From Craterostigma plantagineum (lineage: Eukaryota > Streptophyta > Magnoliopsida > Lamiales > Linderniaceae): a stretch of DNA of 64,000 bases. Where the stretch lies: NCBI GenBank assembly GCA_027422505.1, contig JAPQWV010001376.1:28742-92741 (forward strand), given 5' to 3'. The notes below the pieces were generated by a model that saw only the letters and a list, made by a program, of their open reading frames with translations, was not told where the DNA came from and did not search any database. Position numbers and translations under genes: made by a program. Position 1 is the first letter of the stretch. Every line of letters starts with the position of its first letter. Shown piece after piece: positions 36,963 to 47,679 of this stretch.

Positions 36963-37658
36963 TATATATATACATACACATATCATATCTATATCGATAT
37001 GTTGTCTTCTTGAATTTTTAGGGCTTGAGTTATATAATAATAATCTGGTTGTGAAGGGTCGTCGATGAGGAATATCAAAGACCTTAGCAGCCACGGTTCT
37101 CTTTCGCAGATGATCGACTGCAGAGACAAAGGGGACGACGCAGCAGTAGTAATTCTTACGACAAAGCAGATGCTTGGGAGATGGCTCAAATCGCGAAAAT
37201 ACGAAAAAAGTAACCATTAAAGTTCTCTGAATATTGTCATTTGGTTGAAGAACGATTGATCAAGATTATCACGATTTGACGTTAATCGCAGGTACGAAAA
37301 GATGTACTCGGATATAAGAGCTTGGGAAAACGATAGAAGGTCGAGAGAGAAACGAAGCATGGAAAAGAAAAAGGTATATGTACATTCATTATCTTACGAT
37401 TAATTGCTTCTTACTGATCACAGAGAATGAGCACGTATTATGTGCTTTCATTATCAGAGAGAAATGGAGATGATAATGACAAGGAACATGAAACATTACC
37501 AAAGCAAGCTAATAAGGATCGATCACATAGCTTCGGGGGCAAGAACGAAGGTTGCAGAGAAGCAAAGGTACGAAGAATCTCGGGCAAAGGAGAAAGCGAA
37601 TAAGATGAGATCGACGGGAAAAACTCGCCCAGTTTCCTCGTGGTGTTTCTGCTTTTAA
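36760..37658 (+). CDS. Remorin family protein
   Basis: Five exons: 36760-36925, 37022-37057, 37110-37209, 37292-37373, 37458-37658, about 194 residues. The N-terminal part is variable and charged. The C-terminal remorin domain is clear: ADAWEMAQIAKIRKKYEKM, IRAWENDRRSREK, RIDHIASGARTKVAEK, KEKANKMRSTGKT, ending WCFCF. The long amphipathic coiled coil and the C-terminal Cys/Phe anchor target remorins to plasma-membrane nanodomains, where they affect plasmodesmata, symbiosis and virus movement. Intron 1 carries a TA/TATA microsatellite. The exon 2-3 junction (37057/37110) is chosen to keep frame (VVK then DDR) and is the least certain border. Spacing from SNAP33 is about 420 bp, tandem on the same strand. 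Confidence 0.85.
36927..36975. repeat. TA-rich microsatellite in remorin intron 1
   Basis: Roughly 15 uninterrupted TA units followed by interrupted TATATA/CATACA repeats. Confidence 0.9.
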
Positions 37659-37804
37659 TAATGTAATAACTGATGTGGAGAAAACCATGTCATAGACTTA
37701 AGCTAAGAATGCAAATGCCCACAGTTACAATTCTACGTATTTTTTCAGTTTTTCATCGAATCCTTAATCAAGTCATGCAGTGAAGTTTATCCAAATATAG
37801 GGTT

Positions 37805-38104
37805 TGTGTATGATTTGAGCGCAGCGTCGAACGAATCCCTATTCAGCATCCCGGGAAACTTCCAAGCGAATTTCTTACATCATCGAATAGTAATCATTCT
37901 CCGAGCCTCATGTTCAGTTACAGCGAAAAGAAGAAGGCTAAAAGTGAGGAGATAGTAATGGCCGAGGCTACCATGAAGGAGGTGATTCAAGAAAACGGAA
38001 GTAGGTAAAAGCTGTAATAAATTACCGAATAAGAGCGAGGCGCAAGCTCCTCCTCGTTCTCATGGGAGTAATGCGAGCAATAAATCTTCCGCATTCTCAA
38101 CTTG
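37805..38104 (+). pseudogene. Coding-like fragment downstream of remorin
   Basis: From about 37820 a frame runs through hydrophilic sequence such as SPSLMFSYSEKKKAKSEEIV and MAEATMKEVIQENGSR to a stop at about 38010. A second frame then gives Ser/Asn/Lys-rich sequence (NKLPNKSEAQAPPRSHGSN) ending in a stop near 38096. There is no good start codon. The composition and the end-to-end arrangement suggest the tail of a gene broken by one indel, or an alternative 3' exon set of the remorin gene. I do not recognise it. A TA microsatellite (38154-38177) follows. Confidence 0.3.
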
Positions 38105-38153
38105 AGTTCCTTGAAAACCCTATCGATTATCCAACATTTTGTTACCACTTATA

Positions 38154-38177
38154 AATATATATATATATATATATATA
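38154..38177. repeat. TA microsatellite
   Basis: A TA run of about 12 units between the coding-like fragment and the C3H gene 3' region. Confidence 0.85.
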
Positions 38178-38947
38178 GTATATATTATATATGCTATTAG
38201 AATGATGGGAGAGAGTGAAAAGGAGAGATCGCCGGGGCTAGGTAAGATCGTCACATGCCGAGAAGAAAATGGAATTTAATCAATCGTCGAAATTTGGAGC
38301 AAATTATGAGCAGAAAGCATCAGATTTTCCTCAAGCAAGTCCCAAGCTTGCATGACCGATGAAGAAAATAGTCATAATAATAAGAAAGATAATGGCGATA
38401 ACAAGTTTGTGTTGTTCAAAGGGTTGTTTCAGTAGTTGCAAACTGTTTTGATGGAAATTTAGGTATTAAAGCAACCGAGGATGTGTTGTAATACTTGGGT
38501 TTTATTTCCTGTACATATAGAAGATTTGCACAGTTTACGCCATTTTTAGTTTTGGCAAAAGCTGATAGTGCGTGCTCGTATAATGATAAAAACGTAAACC
38601 CTAAAGAAAAGCGCTGCGTGACGAATGATTAGCCAAAAGTACGGTTTCTGATAACTAAGCGCTGAAGTCAGAAGCAGTACATATAAAAGCATATCAACAA
38701 TCGAAACCCTTACATGAAAGTATGTCTTTTCTTAGGCATCATGGAACTTTTCTACTGCCTTCTTAAATAAATAGTAATGCCGTTCGATACATACCTTAAA
38801 AGGCAAGCTGTTAGGATTTCGCCTTCAACACAGTGCAAATAGCAGCTAAAGCTTCAACATCTTGAGAAACGGTAGTATGTTGGAAAAGGAGATACCATAT
38901 ATGCATAAAGCGGCCATCTTCAAGTGATCTGAAAATTCATATTTTTT

Positions 38948-41900
38948 CTACGCATTCACGTACTTGTCGACATAGCCCTGAGGAGAAAAGTAGGTTAGGT
39001 TGCTAAGCTGTCGTTTGACACTCAGAACTTGCTAAAATACGAAACTAAACCTCAGCACATACAGAAGAGTATAAATTCTCATGTAAGAAAGGCGTACCAT
39101 GACGAGCTTCGTCAACTTTCCCCTAGACGAGTCGATGTACTTGTTTATATTCGACTGCGATTTTGGTACATGTCGGCCTTTCATAGCGCCAGAAACCTTA
39201 TCGACGGTCTTCTTGACGATGGTTTTAAACGCTTCCTTGCTCATGTTACCTTGGCGCCAGGATGGCTTCAGTATTTCCTTCACGAAAGCAGCTATGGAAT
39301 TTTGGAAAAGTTTCGTCGATTTCGAATCTTTTCGCTTCTTCTTCCCTGGCGAATTAACCTGATCAATCTCGATTTCCCTATCATTGGTATCAGTTTCACC
39401 GTTGGGAACGCTATGGCTTTCGCTCAAACCACCGCCTAGTTCTGCGCTGGTCGTCTCACCAATTTCTTCCTTTAATAGGGATTCCTCGGCTGATAGAGCG
39501 ATGCACTTCTCTTGACTGATGTTGTCCACGTTTAGCATCACGGAGGATCCATCGAATCTCTGTATACTTTCAGAATCGCAAGCTGTTTTGTACTGATTGT
39601 GATCAGCTTTAACAAACGAATTTGAAGCTGGTTCGATGCTATCAGAGAATGGATCATACTGATCACTGCTTGCCCTGGGTAAATCAGCCGGCGCAGAACC
39701 CGTTAAGAGAATCACATTCTCCGAGGCACTGCCAAAACCGTATTTATTAGTCAGCTGCGTAGCATTTTCCTGGTCTGAAGAACTTGAAATGAAATTCGAG
39801 CTAACGGGCTTATCAAAGGTAGACGCATAAAGAAGATGACTTGAAGTTCTAGAGCCATCATGGCCAGGCATATAAGAAGGTTGATTCGTCTCGACAGAAC
39901 CATGAGCTGCGCTGGTCAAAGGAGAACCCAACTTCCCGTCATACGAAGGATTAGATAGAGTCTGACCAAGTGAAGTAGAAGGATTAACACCTTGCCCAGT
40001 ATGTCCAATCAAAAGATCTCTCGTCTTATGGGAATCATTATGCTGACTCGTTAGATCGTTCATATGCATATTCCTTGATGATGTATCATCCTTGATCTCT
40101 AACACTTGATTGGGCTTAGGCGCTGCAGCGTATGCCTGATACTGACCCATCTGAGATCCATACTGCAAATCAGTTCGATTGGCTCCTAATGATGAATTAG
40201 GAGGTAAACCATTCCAAAGAAGTGAAGAACGCTGCATATTCTGTAGATCAGCAGACTGAGAATTCACCGGCGGTGGTGGCGGGGGAGGAAAAGAGGTCGA
40301 CGAGGAGGTTGAAGGCCCACTATAATGAGAATGATGATAAGCTGGCGGCGCTTGATAAGATGAATAGTTCTGAGAATTCCCATGAAACTGCATATCAGGT
40401 GACATTGCCTCACAATCTAGCTTCGCAGGTGGCACGGAGAGAGTGTTAGAATATGACTTAGTCGCAGATGACAGTTGCACAAGTGAAGGGTCAGACACTT
40501 GATGTGGTAACTTGGTATACTGTGTCGGATATTCTTGAACCAATGAACTTTCATTTTCGCCAAATCGCATGCTGTAATCTGAATATACTGAATCCTTACT
40601 AGCTACGGCGTTGGCAGTTTGAAGAGATTTAGATCCCAGGCTACTTGATTTATCAGGAGACATTTTTGTCAGTTCAATAGCAGGATCTTTTATTTCTCTC
40701 GAACCTCTTAGCCCTTTATCGTTTACTTCTTTGTACGGTACTGATTTACCTCGTGAAGTAGGCGAAACATCCCTATAGTGTTGCCCCCTTTCGTATCTTG
40801 GGCGCTCACTCTTATCAGGCTCGTTGTGTGAATACCGACAAGCAGCCCCTCGATAGCACTTACCTCGTTGAAAGTCAAAGCATTGCTTGAGCTGGTTTCT
40901 TTCCCGCCTAAAAAGAGGAGACCTGCTTCGACTTCTGCGTCGTTTTGGAGAAAAGCTGACACAGAATAATACACAGTCAAGCCGATATTACTGTAAAATG
41001 TGAGCTATTACCTCAAAATTTCAATCACAGAGAAAGTCAGATATAAAAATTAAACCTGCGAGATCGGCCTCGTCTCTCTTTTCTCTTCCTTGGACTTCTA
41101 TTATAAGGTGACAAACTTCTGCTTCGACTTCTACTCCTCTTTCTGTTGTCTCTTCTTGCATGCCTGCGAGCATAACGTGGTGAACCACTCGAATCGCTGT
41201 GAGTGTCGCCATCTCTGACCAACCTTCCAAACTCGTCTAATTTCAACTTCGGCGAACCATTATTTTTATCCGTCTTGGGATCATCAGAATCAGCATTTGC
41301 AGTCTTTTTTGGCTGAAGCGGCAATATGTCAGAATCTGACTGCATATTGAAACCTGACACACATGATCACAGGGCAACGTGTTACAATATTCGCAATCAC
41401 CACAGAAACTGCCGAGTAAAGATGTACCTCTGACGGGTTCTCAAATGGAACAGACTTGGGAATATGTCGATTTCCATCTTCAGTAGCTCCAGGAAGTTCA
41501 TCTCTTCCAGCTTGTTCCAAAGAGCGTGCATCATCTCGACATGTTGACGCATGTGTCGCATCCGCATTTATACCCAATCTATTATGATTCTCCCCATCAG
41601 GCTGAGTAATGTCATCTATTTACAGCACAGAAACATAGAAACACGTGTAAAAAATCGCTCATAGTGGTTGGGAAAAAGCATATTGACTAGGATCAGTCAA
41701 GTGGTGGCAATCAGGATAACCGACAATACCAAATGCGGGAAAACTTACTAAGTGATAAATTGCATGATAAGAACTACCATGATCCGTTACATGTGAGCTT
41801 GCAAGAAGGGACGAAAGAAGCTATGTATGTCATATCACATAAAACAGGACAGCTGTGACGCAGTTAAATGACATTTCAAAGCATGATATTGCATTACATT

Positions 41901-42694
41901 TAACTCGTACCACCATGCAGCAAAGATGAATCACGAAAACCGTAATAAAAAGAAAAAACAACCATCTTTAACATCAACACATTTTTACCTTCCATATCAA
42001 TGTCTGAATCAGCAGGCGAACGAGAGACAACATCATTCTCGGCATCCCTTACTTCATTCTTTTCAGCACGATGATTCAGAACGTCGATCTGAATTACAGT
42101 CCTGCCTCCTAAAGCATTCATAGAAGATGCATCTTCAGACACCGATATACCAACACCTGAAGAGTCCGATCTCAACCCCTTGTTTCCGCCATTCTCTATC
42201 AAAAAACTGTTCGACGGTGGTACGAGTGGCGGTCGTGGTGGTGGAGGTGGCAATGAATCCCTAGGAGGCAAAGATGATCCAATTGTGTTCGAACTCAACG
42301 AACCAGAATTCGACAAGTGGGGTCCAGTTGAGGGCTTTGGAGGCTGAGATTGGGTTACATGCCTTTGTGGAGGATATGCACCCGATGAGGGTATCGGAGC
42401 TAAAGGAAGAGATTGGTGCATATTTTGACTCAACGGCATAGTTTGCCTATCAGAATTCGGATAGGAATGTGATACTTGTGAGCTTACATGAACTTGTGGA
42501 ACCCTTGCATGAGTTAAAAAAGGCCGAGGTGGACCTTGATAAGGAGCATTCGTTGGACCATGAGGATATGGAATAACGCCGGGCGAAGGGTGAAAAGATT
42601 GATTCCCAGGCTGGGGGTTTTGCGGCCGTGGGGGTGGCTGTGGATAAAAGCTGCGGTTTTGTCCTTGAATGGGGTGATTGCCTTGACCGTCCAT
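38948..42694 (-). CDS. CCCH zinc-finger / RS-rich nuclear protein (C3H38-like)
   Basis: Six coding exons on the minus strand: 42694-41989, 41615-41428, 41353-41056, 40955-39098 and 38977-38948, with a non-coding leader further upstream (about 42770-43230). If the leader is counted there are six exons in total and five coding ones. The N-terminal third is Pro/Gln-rich. The middle has an Arg/Ser stretch (RKRSRSRSRSLSPYNRS). One CCCH finger follows, CFDFQRGKCYRGAACRYSH (C-x7-C-x5-C-x3-H). The long C-terminal exon is Ser-rich and ends in a conserved helix with IAAFVKEILKPSWRQGNMS and KTIVKKTVDKVSGAMKGRH, closing YVDKYVNA. This order matches the plant proteins called zinc finger CCCH domain-containing 38/55. 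RS plus CCCH suggests RNA binding or splicing work in the nucleus. One base appears missing at the acceptor of the third coding exon (41353). Confidence 0.88.
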
Positions 42695-43510
42695 CTCAAA
42701 ACCGAAATTACGCAATTAACTTAGCAACCGAAAACACATACTACTTTCTGCAGCAACACAAAGTCTAACCCTGCTTTATCATTGCCTCCATGCAACTTCT
42801 TCTCAGACACAGTGTTCTAGCATCCATTTGAAGGTAATAAGAAATAGCAATTCTAGCTTCTGCGAACATAAAAGAACAACAATTAGCTTATGTCCCGCGC
42901 GCAACATGTCAAATTCATGAAGAATGGCAGAGAGCAAATCAAGCGCCCAACGTAACAACAATTATAAATGTTGAGCTCCCTAATAAAACTTACTAAAATA
43001 AACTAAAATCGGTAAGTCTTTCATCCCCTAACATCCCACTCAATAAAAATCATCTTTTCACATAATGGGAAAAAAACAAAAGCTGGAAAGTTCAGCATCA
43101 GCAGAGAGGTTTTAAAGGCCAAAGTACAGGTAAATACTCTAGATAAAGCTGAAGAACCTCGAATCCGACGGTATTACGCTCGATTTGAAGGGAATATGAA
43201 ACCCTAGAGCACACTTCGACTTGCAGTGTTTACAGATTTATTTCAAGGACGAACGAGCATCAATTTTTTCCTTGGAGCTGGCAGTTTCGTTTGCATTATT
43301 TTTCCTTTTTACGGTTTTGATCCTCCACCGTCTAATAATTATTTAGTTTGCCCCAAAACTATTCATCTATACCGATTCAGTCCTAGATTTTGTTTTGAGT
43401 AACGTTAATAGATGCAATTGCAATCGTTACTTAATTACACTATTGCCCTATCGCCGAACATCGTCTCCAAAACCCAAAAACCTACACACACACACACACA
43501 GTGATCGAAA
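42695..43510. promoter_or_regulatory. Shared upstream region between divergent C3H38-like and PPR genes
   Basis: 816 bp separate the two start codons. It should contain the spliced 5' leader of the C3H gene (a donor-like site near 42770-42840) and both promoters. A CA microsatellite (43485-43500) lies 11 bp before the PPR start codon. The short distance suggests a bidirectional promoter, which is inference. Confidence 0.5.
43485..43500. repeat. CA microsatellite in PPR 5' leader
   Basis: About eight CA units directly before the PPR start codon. Confidence 0.85.
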
Positions 43511-45091
43511 ATGCGTAAGCTCACCACTATACTAAATCAATCTCAGCTGCGGAGATTCTTCCTTCACAGTCGCCGCTTCTCCGGCGTCCCCAATGTTTCT
43601 CCGGTATCCTTTGCCGCTCCGCCGCCGCCATCCAATCTTCGCCGGCGACCAATTTCAGCCATGTACCCTCAGGTATTTCTCTCGCACCACATTCTTATCT
43701 TCTCCGACTGACAATCAAAGCCCACTAAAAGTGAATCAAGAGGAAGAATCGACGGCTGAGTTACTTTCCGCGGAGATTTCTAAAAACCTAGATTCAGAAC
43801 CCTCCCATTGTCCCAAAGACTCGACCTTTCGTTCTCCCACATCGCCGTCACGCACGCGCTTGTTCATCCGTGCTGGACTCATCGCCCGATGCTGGCCGTA
43901 CGGTCCTCGATTTCCTCAAATGGACCAAGGCGAGGCCGGGATTTCAGCCAAGCGATGAATTTTACTCCCAATTTGTGCATTACTTTGGGAGAAGGAAGGA
44001 TTTCAAGGCCGTCCATGAGGTTCTAGTGGAGGGCCATGGCGTGGCTGGGTCGAAGTGTTTCGAGGGCTTAGTCGATAGGCTGGTTCGCGCTGGTCGGCCC
44101 ACTCAGGTCGTGACATTGTTTGGGAGAATGGAGAAGGACTATGGGTTTTCGAGAATATCGATTCTCTAAAGTTTATCGTCTCAAAGCTCTGCGATCGTGG
44201 GTATGCTAGTTATGCTGAAAACATGGTCAAGAGCTTAGCCAGCCAATTTTTCCCAGACGAGTATGTGTGCAACGCTTTGGTGAAAGGTTGGTGCATCGAC
44301 GGAAAGTTAGATGAGGTTCGTAGATTGGTCGAGGAGATGCATAGGGGAGGATTTGAGATAGGCACCTCAGCTTATAACTCGATCTTGGACTGTGTTTGCA
44401 AGCTGTGTAGGAAAAAGATCCATTTAGCCTTAAAGACGAGGCCGAGAATGTGTTACTTGAGATGGAGAGGAAAGGGATACCTCGCGACGTGGAAACATTC
44501 AACGTACTGATAACCAACTTGTGTAAGATCAGAAAGACCGAAGATGCAATGAAACTGTTCCATAGGATGGGAGAGTGGGGATGTCTTCCCAACGATTCCA
44601 CGTTTCTCGTCCTAATCAAGAGCTTGTATCAGGCTGCTAGGGTCGGGGAAGGCGATGAGATGATCGATAGGATGAAATCTTCAGGCTACGAAGAAGCACT
44701 GGACAAGAAAGCTTATTACGAATTCCTGAAGATTCTGTGTGGGATAGAGAGGATCGATCACGCCATGAGCGTATTCGAAATGATGAAGGAGGACGGTTGC
44801 GAGCCTGGGATTAAGACTTACGAATTGCTGATGGGGAAACTGTGCGCTCACGGAAGGCTGGACAAGGCGAATGCGCTTTTCAAGGAAGCCGAAGATTTAG
44901 GCTTGCCCGTCGAGGCTAAGGCGTATGAGGTCAACCCTAGGTTTGCAAAGAAGAAGAAAGATGATGTCTTGAAGAAGGAGAAGAAGAGGGAGACTTTGCC
45001 CGAGAAGATGGCGAGGAAGAGGAGGCGTCTTAAGAAGATTCGGCTGAGCTTCGTGAAGAAACCGAAGCGAGGAATGCGTCGGGCTTTTTAG
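43511..45091 (+). CDS. Pentatricopeptide repeat protein, PNM1-like
   Basis: An intronless gene of about 525 codons, typical of PPR genes. The N-terminus (MRKLTTILNQSQLRRFFLHS) is Arg/Ser-rich, like a mitochondrial presequence. P-type repeats follow, for example DEYVCNALVKGWCIDGKLDE, AYNSILDCVCK, ETFNVLITNLCKIRKTEDAM, STFLVLIKSLY and KTYELLMGKLCAHGRLDKA. The C-terminus is a strongly basic tail (LPEKMARKRRRLKKIRLSFV) like the nuclear-localisation tail of Arabidopsis PNM1, a PPR protein found in mitochondria and nucleus. That name rests on the tail and length and is tentative. Five or so one-base breaks (near 43675, 43830, 43868, 44148 and 44416) shift the frame, but coding sequence continues in another frame each time, so I read the gene as intact. 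Confidence 0.82.
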
Positions 45092-45629
45092 TTTCGCTCG
45101 TTTTCGTTTCGAACCTTTAGTATGAGATCAAAGTGCTTTTGCTTCTGTTTTCCTTCTGTATTGTTCTGAGATTTGTTTGTTTTCTTGAATTAATCTTTTA
45201 ACATTAAATCAAACTTGATGATGAGTAGTTTAAATGATAGTTTACCAACTTATATGAAATGCCTCAAACTTTGTACAGTAAATATTTCTAACCAGGACAA
45301 CTTATGCTATGTGATAAGTAATAGTAGAAAATATTTATGGTACTCAAATTCAAGTCCATAATATTCAATAGATAAGTGTTGTGTGCCTTCAAACGTGGCC
45401 AAGCGCTATTTACACCTCATGAAACGGATGGGGATAAGCGGGAATTAGCCAAAACGATCCCTTTTCTCCTTCGGACACGTGGCAAACGGCTGGAGCAGAG
45501 TGGAACGCAGAGGTAAAATTTGTCGACCATGGCTGGACGATCTTTAGCTGGAAGAATGCTTACTGATGTAGCTGATGATGATGCATTGATCTCTCTTTTT
45601 TTCTCCCCTTTTCAGTTGTAGGTACGATT
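45092..45629. other. Intergenic: PPR 3' end and PPL1 promoter
   Basis: No coding frame, repeat or transposon end seen. The part after about 45480 should hold the PPL1 promoter and leader. Confidence 0.5.
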
Positions 45630-46964
45630 ATGGCTTCTTTGCTTATTACGCCGTCGTCGTGTTTTCCCAGCGTGTCATCTCAGGTCGTAATCCTAGGCCC
45701 TAATTTTGCGCTTTGAATTTCACGAGGTTTTTTCCTTCTTTTTTTCTGTGCTCTTATTGCTGTAAATTCGATCGATTTATCAGGTCGGTCTGAACAGGCA
45801 AGTTCAGTTTCGAAGAGCCATTTCCAGTGCTATTAGATCCGAACTTGTCCCCACTACTACGGATTCTTCTAGCTCAGGTAACTGTACTTCGCCTTTTTCC
45901 TAAAGCAACTTTGTCCTAAACTTTGGGGAATGATGCAATTCTTGTTCATATGTTATTACAGATGGTATAGGGCGCCGTGAACTCATTACCTTGGCGCAAC
46001 AATTGCTCCATTATTGGGCTTCCCTCAGCAAAACACAGCTGTTTGTAAGTTCTTCAAATATACTCCAAAACCTTATATTCGTGAGGATAGTTCAGCTAAT
46101 CGAGTAAACATTGATATGATTACTCAGTCGCTGCTGAAACGAAGAAGGGTTTTTGCCAGTCATGGATAGGAAGGATGGATATTCGTTTCTGTATCCATTC
46201 GGTTGGCAGGTGAGCTTTTCGGCGGTTATCATTTGTGTTTTTGTAGTTTAATTCTCTTCGACAAGCATCCTTATTTCTTCATTTGGCGTAAAGTTTCGCG
46301 ATACAATTTTCTCTGTAATTTCTTGATTCTTCAGGAAGTTGTAGTCGAAGGGCAAGACAAGGTCTTCAAAGATGTAATCGAACCTCTCGAGAGCGTCAGC
46401 GTTAATATGATTCCCACCGCCAAACAAGACATTCGCGACTTGGGCCCGCCTCAAGAGGTCTGTAATAAATACTGAATAAGTGATCGTAGAGGTAGAGTAT
46501 TCCCGCCTAATATCTTGACATGTTTATGCAATAAAATCTGTTCTTCTGTCGACACATAGGTTGCTGAAGCATTAATAAAGAGGGTACTGGCCTCGCCTTC
46601 CCAGAAAACAAAGCTCATTGAGGCAGCAGAGGTGAAAAGTTTTCTTAAAGTACTTTACATATGTATTAAGTAGATTCTAACTATGTTTCGGGTTTGTAAT
46701 AAGCGTGACGTGGATGGTAAAGCATATTACACAATCGAGTTCATCGCACAAGCTCCTAACTACACTCGCCATGCCCTCAGTACTCTCTGTATAGGCAATG
46801 GTAAGAAACCACTCTCTTCTTCTACGCAATTCTTCCATTGATTTGTTGCTTTTTGCAGGAAAGTTTTACACGCTAACGACGGGGCGAATGAGAGGAGATG
46901 GGAGAAGATGAAAGATAGACTCAAAACAGTGGTCGATTCTTTCCAAATCGTCAGTGTTACATAG
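45630..46964 (+). CDS. PPL1: PsbP-like protein 1 (thylakoid lumen)
   Basis: Eight exons: 45630-45683, 45784-45877, 45962-46044, 46128-46209, 46335-46457, 46560-46631, 46704-46800, 46859-46964. The first three encode a Ser-rich transit peptide and a hydrophobic lumen-targeting segment after a twin arginine (GRREL). The mature PsbP fold starts AAETKKGFLPV and continues YSFLYPFGWQEVVVEGQDKV, FKDVIEPLESVSVNMIPTAK, DVDGKAYYTIEF, APNYTRHAL and RRWEKMKDRLKTVVDSFQI. Arabidopsis PPL1 is needed for efficient repair of photodamaged photosystem II. Three single missing bases are very clear because the reading resumes perfectly: T run at 45991, T run at 46150-46154 and G run at 46881-46884. Confidence 0.93.
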
Positions 46965-47679
46965 TACTTGTTATATTCTACTTCTCCATGCCTCTTTTTA
47001 TCGTAATTATCTACCTTCTCCCATTATCTAACGCAAAACGCCATTCTTTTGTAATCAGTGTCGATGTCGACATAGATTTTACTCTGAAATCTCGTATTGA
47101 ATCCTTGGGGTTCATTGCATGGGTAACTTGCATGTAAGAAGAACATGTAAGAAGATGATTCCTTACCATCTCTGTGTGATTGATAGGTATATAGTTTAAA
47201 TTTTATATATAGCATGGAGAGGTGGGCGGGTGGTTTTGTAATCCATGGTTGAGTAAGCAGACGTTCAGTAATGGTCTTGAGTTCAAATTCATTCACTATT
47301 TTCTTTTTTTATATAATGATGATTAGGCGTATCCAGCGGTTGTGTAGGCATACAAGTAATTGGTATTGGGTTCAAACTCCATTCACTATTTTTTATTGAT
47401 ATAATGATAACCAGGCGTATTTTTTCTTGTATAAGGATTGCTGAGAGGCAAAGGACCCAGGAGGGGAACTTGTATCTTTTTCGGTTTTTCGGTTTACGAT
47501 TTTCGACTTAAGATTTTGGATTTAGGGTAGGGTTTTGGCGTTGGCCTCGTAAATGACGAAAATACCCTTAAATTGTGTTCCACGAAAACGCCCCTTTCGC
47601 AACGACTTCTGGCGCGGCTTGTCTTTCTTTAACGATCGCTCGCTCCTTAACACTCAAAACTCAACAAAAAACCAGTTAG
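46965..47679. other. Intergenic with a short imperfect tandem repeat
   Basis: Two copies of a roughly 85-bp unit lie at about 47255-47340 and 47341-47425, sharing TTCA..TTCATTCACTATTTT and ATAATGAT.A..AGGCGTAT. Each holds a GGGTTCAAA-like box, which could be a tRNA/SINE remnant. Nothing else is recognised. Confidence 0.45.

Noticed and set aside
39029..39439. A 136-codon plus-strand frame
   Set aside because: It is opposite the last large exon of the CCCH protein, whose minus-strand frame is longer and carries the conserved C-terminal helix.
43511..45091. Calling the PPR gene a pseudogene because of five frame breaks
   Set aside because: Coding sequence, repeat periodicity and the conserved basic C-terminus all continue after each break. 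The same kind of break occurs in essential genes nearby.
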